Source: Actinokineospora inagensis DSM 44258
Lineage (GTDB): Bacteria; Actinomycetota; Actinomycetes; Mycobacteriales; Pseudonocardiaceae
Length of the DNA: 53,707 nucleotides
Reading direction: 5' to 3'
Assembly: GCF_000482865.1 (NCBI RefSeq)
Contig: NZ_AXWW01000054.1
Span: forward strand, 1 to 53,707
A model generated the notes under the pieces. It searched no databases and was not told the DNA's origin. It was given only the letters and a program-made list of their open reading frames with translations. The translations under genes and the position numbers were made by a program. Positions 49,863 to 53,707 of this stretch are shown piece after piece (the first letter of the stretch is position 1; each line of letters opens with the position of its first letter).

Positions 49863-51422
49863 TCAGGTGCCGTTGCGGCGTTCGACCCAGAAGACTCGGG
49901 CGTTGGCACGTGGGTCCATGCCTGAGCGCAGGACGTGGTTGCCGTGCCATCGGCCGATGTGGCCGGTGAGGGTGCGGCCGAGTGATTTCGCGGAGGGTGC
50001 GCGGCCGAGGTCGTCGGTGAGGAAGGTTCCTTCCCATCGATCGACCGGCCTGCCGTTGACCATGTCGATCTCGGCCTGCATCCGCAGTTTGCGGGCGGAG
50101 ACGGGTCGGTCGTCGTTGATGGTGTGCCAGCAGGCGAGGAAGCTCGCCCATTCTTGGTTGTCGTCGTCGGTTTCGCGGAGGTCGCCGAGGTTGTCGAGGA
50201 AGCCCGAGATTCCGTGGTGGGCGAGTAGGCCGCCGGTGGCCTGGGCCCAGGTGGTGAATTGGCGCATGGAGTGCGTGCTGCGGGGTGCGTTGTTGTTGAT
50301 CCAGTCCATGACGAGTACGAGTAGGTGCCGGAGCACCTGGGTGCGGTGGGTGGGTTCTTTGAGCCAGGTGTCGAGGTGTGGGATGCCGAAACGCGTTTGG
50401 TCGCGTTGGTCGGGGTGTGGGTCGTTGGGGTCGAGTCTGATGAGGACGGTGCGGGTGGCCATGTCGCCGCCGAGGCGGATGTTGTTGCCGGTGGCGAGCC
50501 AGACCCGGTTGTTGGTGGTGGTGAATCCGTCGCCGGAGGACCCGAGCATCCGCGCGGACCACTCCGGTGAGGTGAGCAGTTGTGCGAGTACGGCGGAGGA
50601 GATGATGGAGCCTTCGGCGAGGTTGTCCCAGAGCAGGACGGGTGCGGGACTGTGTAGGGCGGAGGTGATGGATTTTTCGAGTTCGGCGTCGTCTCCTCGG
50701 CGCCAGACGAGGTTTTTGGAGCCGTAGAGGTGGCCGAGGATTTCGGCGAGCAGGGTTTTGCCGCTGGATTGGGTGGTGGCGGAGATCAGCCCGAACGGGG
50801 TGAGCGCGCGCAGGTAGGGCCGCAGGATGGGTGCCAGCAGCAACCCGAGCCCGTTGGCGCGGTCGGCGTCGGCGACGAACGGGAAGTCGCACACCAGCCG
50901 GTCGAGCACGAACGACGCGGCGTCGTCGACGTCGGCCGGGGTGGGTCGGGTCGGGATGGGCGGGATGGTCGTGGCGGGTGCGTAGTAGAGGCCGGTGGCC
51001 TGGTCGTAGCCGGGTTCCTGGACGAGGGTGCCGTCGGGGCGGAGCACGGGTGAGCCGATGACACCGAGCAGTGGGGGCACGCCGGACCAGTGGCGGTGGG
51101 ACAGCACCGCTGACAGGGTGGTTGCTTTGGGGCTGGTCTCGGTTTTCTTGTCGTCGCGGATGGTGTGGCAGTAGGTGTGGTGGGCCAGCAGCCAGGCGAG
51201 GCCGGCCGGGGTGAGTGGGGCCGCCGTGGTGGGCAGTGGGTGTCCGCCGGTGTCGGTGGTGTGGCCGGACTCGCGGGCCAGGTGGACCAGGCCGCCGCCG
51301 GTGACGTAGACGTCGGGCAGTGCCCCGGTGTCCAGGGCTGTGGTCAGGGCGCGGATGGCTTCGGCGTCGGAGCCGACGTAGATCGAGGGTTTCGGGTCGG
51401 ACCCGGTGGCGGGGGTGGTCAT
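49863..51422 (-). CDS. Replication-associated P-loop ATPase/helicase-like protein
   Basis: A 519-residue protein from ATG 51422. Walker A is ISATTQSSGKTLLAEIL (about 213-229), with Walker B-like SPAPVLLWDNLAEG and NRVWLATGNNIRLGGDMATR, as in helicase-primase partners of mobile elements. The N-terminal ~170 residues include IYVGSDAEAIRALTTALDTG. It is coupled to the prim-pol gene by a 4-bp overlap. Together they form a prim-pol plus ATPase replication module. The helicase family cannot be named with certainty. Confidence 0.8.
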   Translation of the reverse strand: MTTPATGSDPKPSIYVGSDAEAIRALTTALDTGALPDVYVTGGGLVHLARESGHTTDTGGHPLPTTAAPLTPAGLAWLLAHHTYCHTIRDDKKTETSPKATTLSAVLSHRHWSGVPPLLGVIGSPVLRPDGTLVQEPGYDQATGLYYAPATTIPPIPTRPTPADVDDAASFVLDRLVCDFPFVADADRANGLGLLLAPILRPYLRALTPFGLISATTQSSGKTLLAEILGHLYGSKNLVWRRGDDAELEKSITSALHSPAPVLLWDNLAEGSIISSAVLAQLLTSPEWSARMLGSSGDGFTTTNNRVWLATGNNIRLGGDMATRTVLIRLDPNDPHPDQRDQTRFGIPHLDTWLKEPTHRTQVLRHLLVLVMDWINNNAPRSTHSMRQFTTWAQATGGLLAHHGISGFLDNLGDLRETDDDNQEWASFLACWHTINDDRPVSARKLRMQAEIDMVNGRPVDRWEGTFLTDDLGRAPSAKSLGRTLTGHIGRWHGNHVLRSGMDPRANARVFWVERRNGT

Positions 51423-52459
51423 GGTGTCCTCCGGGGTCGGCGGAACCCGGATGCGATCGCGTAGCCGATCTCGGAGGCGGGCAGTCGTGCGGCGGTGGCG
51501 GCGGCGGCGAGGTCGGTTTCCACGGTGGCGCGGTCGATCCATCCGGCGGCGACCATCGCGGCCAGGCTGGAGGACGACCGGAACAGTTTGCGGTTGCGGC
51601 CGCCGGGGGTCATCGCGGCCAGCTCGGCGCAGGCGGTGTGCAGTGCCGCGGCGGCGTACCGTTCGCCGCGGCCGCCGGTGACCGCCCGTCGCGGCGCCGG
51701 TGGTGTGTGGGGGGTGGTCGGGGTGGTGTGGCGGTCGTGGCCGGTGTGGGTCAGGGCGGTGCTCAGCCAGGCGGGTAGTGGGAGGGGTCGGGTCGCGGTG
51801 GAGGCGCGTCGGTAGTGGCCTGCCGTGGTGAGGCTGCCGGGGAGCACCACGTACCCGCCGTGGGCCTTGATGTCGATCTGCCAGCCCAGCCCGGTCCCCA
51901 CGGTGCCGTTGTCGTGGACGCGGGCCGAGCTGGACTTCCAGCGGGCCACCTCGGCGGTGTAGATCAGGTGCAGCCCACCAGAGGGAGTTCGGGTGCACAG
52001 TGTGGTGTCGGTGTCGAGTCCGGCGCCGTGCAGTCCGGCGAGGACGGTGAACGTGTCGATCCCGGAGGCCGGCAGCGTGGCCGGTGTGGGCCAGGGCACG
52101 TTGTGGAGGGGTTCGCGGGGGGCGGTGCCGCCGTGGGTGTCGAGGTCCACCGCCAGCAGCCCGGACGCGCCGAGGTTGACCGCCCACACCGTGGTGCGGC
52201 ACCGCCGCGCCCACCAGGCGATGACGTCGGGGTCGGCGCTGGCCGCCCACACCGCGTGGCACAGGGCGCCGTTCCCGCGTGCCAGGCAAGCGCAGTCGGC
52301 GGCGGTGTGGGCGACCGGCCGCTGGCGGGTCGCCCGGCACGCCGTGCAGCCGCCGAGTGGGGTTTTGCTGCCGGGGTTGAGTGGCAGGACGCGCCACCCC
52401 AGCCGGGTCGCCAACCACGACGCCGCCACGGCCGCGTCCGCGACATCTGCTGTGGACAT
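51419..52459 (-). CDS. Bifunctional DNA primase/polymerase (prim-pol) N-terminal domain protein
   Basis: A 346-residue protein from ATG 52459. Prim-Pol domain: WLATRLGWRVLPLNPGSKTP, the Cys-rich insert CTACRATRQ...CACLARGNGALCHAV, GLLAVDLDTHGG (the catalytic acidic pair VDLD), TPSGGLHLIYT and GWQIDIKAHGGYVVLPGSLT. These enzymes prime and copy DNA for actinomycete integrative elements and plasmids (RepPP class). The C-terminal part (ERYAAAALHTACAELAAM, GGRNRKLFRSSSSLAAMVAA) is the usual alpha-helical tail. Confidence 0.9.
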   Translation of the reverse strand: MSTADVADAAVAASWLATRLGWRVLPLNPGSKTPLGGCTACRATRQRPVAHTAADCACLARGNGALCHAVWAASADPDVIAWWARRCRTTVWAVNLGASGLLAVDLDTHGGTAPREPLHNVPWPTPATLPASGIDTFTVLAGLHGAGLDTDTTLCTRTPSGGLHLIYTAEVARWKSSSARVHDNGTVGTGLGWQIDIKAHGGYVVLPGSLTTAGHYRRASTATRPLPLPAWLSTALTHTGHDRHTTPTTPHTPPAPRRAVTGGRGERYAAAALHTACAELAAMTPGGRNRKLFRSSSSLAAMVAAGWIDRATVETDLAAAATAARLPASEIGYAIASGFRRPRRTP

Positions 52460-52505
52460 TGAGTCACCCCATCCGGAAATCTGCGGGAGGTCAGGTGGGA
52501 AGGGC

Positions 52506-52538
52506 GGCCCGGCCACCCCTGGGCGGGACGGCCGGGCC
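52506..52538 (-). terminator. Hairpin after the DGQHR gene
   Basis: Stem GGCCCGGCC (52506-52514) / GGCCGGGCC (52530-52538), downstream of the DGQHR stop (52611) and upstream of the prim-pol start. Confidence 0.55.
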
Positions 52539-52610
52539 GACGTGCTCGGTGTGGTCGGCGCGGGTGGGCGCCGGTGTGGGCGTTGAGGGGCGTGCGGGTG
52601 TGGGCGGTGA

Positions 52611-53707
52611 TCAGCGCCTGTCCGGGGTCAGGAGTCCGGTGAGGAAGGCGGTGAGTGCGCTGATGTCGTGAGTCGTGTTCTGGATGCTGTTCCAGCGGCG
52701 GGCACCGTCGCGGAACTGCCACTCGCCGCGTGTCCAGGCGGTGTGTGGGACCAGTTCGGCGAGTCGGCCACGAAGTACGGTGGGGTCGAGGGTGTCGACG
52801 TGGTGGTCGTCGGTGAGCAGGTCCATGGCGTAGCCCAGGGCCACGATGCCGACGCCGTGGGTGAGCCGGGACAGCCGCGGCGGGAGCGCCCATTCGGCGG
52901 GCCAGGTGTCGCGTACGGCGGTCCACCAGGTGGTGAGGTGGGTGGTGATGCGGTCGAGGTCGCCGGCCCCGGTGGTCGGGTCGCGGTATTGGTGGAGGGC
53001 GCCGTTGGTGATGCTGTTCTCGATCATCTTCAGGACGCTGTTGTCCTTGATGTACCCGCCGGGTGTGGTCGGTGTGGCGATGGCGCCGTGGAACGGGCCG
53101 GTCGGGTCGTCGTTGAGGCGGGCCATGATCGCGGCGGGCAGTTGTTTGCGGGCGTAGACCGGGGGCAGGTGCCCGGTGGCGCCGGGCAGCAGTTCGTGGA
53201 TCAGGCCCTTCGGCAGGGCTTTCGTCGAGTTGACCAGGATGAACTGTGATCGCTGCTCGTCCTCGGTGTCCGCGATGAACCCCACCACCGCCACCGGGAA
53301 CTTCCGGATGTTCGCGTCCCGGATCGCCGCACTCCGCTGCTGCCCGTCCACCAACCACGCCGGCTTGCGCTCCTCCGCCTGACCCTCGTCGACCGGGATC
53401 ACCAACTCACCCATCACCGAGTAGTCCACCGACTCGCCCTGCATCACCGCGGGCACGAACTCCACCCGCTTGTCGAACGCCACCACGATCGCGTTCGGCA
53501 ACATCGCCCCATCCGACTCCAGATACCGGCGAATCGCCCGAATGTGACTAAGCACCTCCGGCCGCTGATACCCCTGCAACTCCTCACCCTCATCACGCCG
53601 CACCCGCGACACCGCCGCGAACCCCGGCAACTTCTTCCCATCCACGGCGAAGCAGTAAATCCGCCGCCGCCCCTGCCGAACCTCCAACGCGGGAAGGCGC
53701 AGGGTGT
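52611..53707 (-). CDS. DGQHR-domain (DndB-like) protein, 5' end outside the window
   Basis: At least 365 residues; the frame stays open to the window edge (LRLPALEVRQGRRRIYCFAV...), so the start lies beyond 53707. Signatures: FAAVSRVRRDEGEELQGYQR, PEVLSHIRAIRRYLESDGAM, LVDGQQRSAAIRDANI (the DGQxR box), and QFILVNSTKALPKGL. The superfamily includes DndB, a regulator of phosphorothioate DNA modification, and DpdB of 7-deazaguanine DNA modification, which act in ParB-like nucleotide hydrolysis. Stand-alone copies on mobile elements are common in actinomycetes. Whether Dnd/Dpd-type partners exist cannot be seen. Confidence 0.88.
   Translation of the reverse strand, partial: TLRLPALEVRQGRRRIYCFAVDGKKLPGFAAVSRVRRDEGEELQGYQRPEVLSHIRAIRRYLESDGAMLPNAIVVAFDKRVEFVPAVMQGESVDYSVMGELVIPVDEGQAEERKPAWLVDGQQRSAAIRDANIRKFPVAVVGFIADTEDEQRSQFILVNSTKALPKGLIHELLPGATGHLPPVYARKQLPAAIMARLNDDPTGPFHGAIATPTTPGGYIKDNSVLKMIENSITNGALHQYRDPTTGAGDLDRITTHLTTWWTAVRDTWPAEWALPPRLSRLTHGVGIVALGYAMDLLTDDHHVDTLDPTVLRGRLAELVPHTAWTRGEWQFRDGARRWNSIQNTTHDISALTAFLTGLLTPDRR

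Noticed and set aside
49669..50892. 407-codon frame antisense/offset to the ATPase gene
   Set aside because: Arg/Pro/His-rich shadow; the ATPase frame has Walker motifs and coupling to prim-pol.

Overview
The window is high-GC actinobacterial chromosome. It has GTG/TTG starts, leaderless genes, mycothiol-type and Lsr2 proteins, a PucR-type FasR beside fabD-fabH-acpP-fabF, and DasR-type (dre) operators. Together these suggest a filamentous actinomycete, most likely of the Pseudonocardiaceae (Saccharothrix/Lentzea/Actinokineospora-like). The taxon is inferred from gene content and order only.

Layout. 1-9.3 kb: tRNA-Asn(GTT) and a CAT-anticodon tRNA; a PadR regulator; an ArsR-SRPBCC fusion coupled to a RibD/DHFR-like reductase; a VOC protein; a tyrosine phosphatase; a large secreted GH18 chitinase with a DasR-like site in its promoter; and an OsmC-Nudix-G3E GTPase operon. 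9.3-19.5 kb: CutC with two identical DasR-like operators upstream, a second VOC protein, a secreted Asp-box propeller, a two-component system, an SGNH esterase, a frameshifted flavin monooxygenase, GNAT, AraC and maleylpyruvate-isomerase-like genes. 19.5-23.6 kb: a three-gene set of DAO-type oxidase, GlcD-like FAD oxidase and ThDP enzyme. 23.6-27.1 kb: tandem repeats, a MITE-like inverted-repeat element, two secreted proteins sharing one promoter block, and an XRE-NTPase regulator. 27.6-31.9 kb: split proton-translocating transhydrogenase (pntAa-pntAb-pntB), a PH-like membrane protein and an MpaB-type oxygenase. 31.9-34.4 kb: repeat-rich gap, lsr2, and a D-cysteine desulfhydrase-like enzyme.

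34.4-48.2 kb is a conserved core block: DUF3145, two membrane-anchored unknowns, fabF-acpP-fabH-fabD, fasR, a gap with broken ORFs, pnuC, aceE, DUF3052, peroxiredoxin and tRNA-Val(TAC). It links pyruvate decarboxylation to type II fatty-acid synthesis and resembles the order around fabD/aceE in mycobacteria and streptomycetes. 48.2 kb to the end is one end of an integrated element at tRNA-Val: integrase, excisionase, an iteron-like region, an ATPase/helicase-like protein, a prim-pol and a DGQHR (DndB-like) protein that runs off the window. This is the layout of an actinomycete integrative and conjugative element with a prim-pol replication module; the distal half is not visible.

The most unusual feature is a repeat module seen five times in intergenic gaps (12.7, 15.9, 16.2, 32.2 and 32.4 kb). 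Each copy has two DnaA-box-like 9-mers exactly 10 bp apart, then TTGACA, a 15-bp spacer, a TAnnnT-type hexamer, CAGGA, an ATG and a GC-rich hairpin/G-run. The spacing fits a leaderless promoter driving a short peptide starting MG(P/D). I do not recognise it as a described element.
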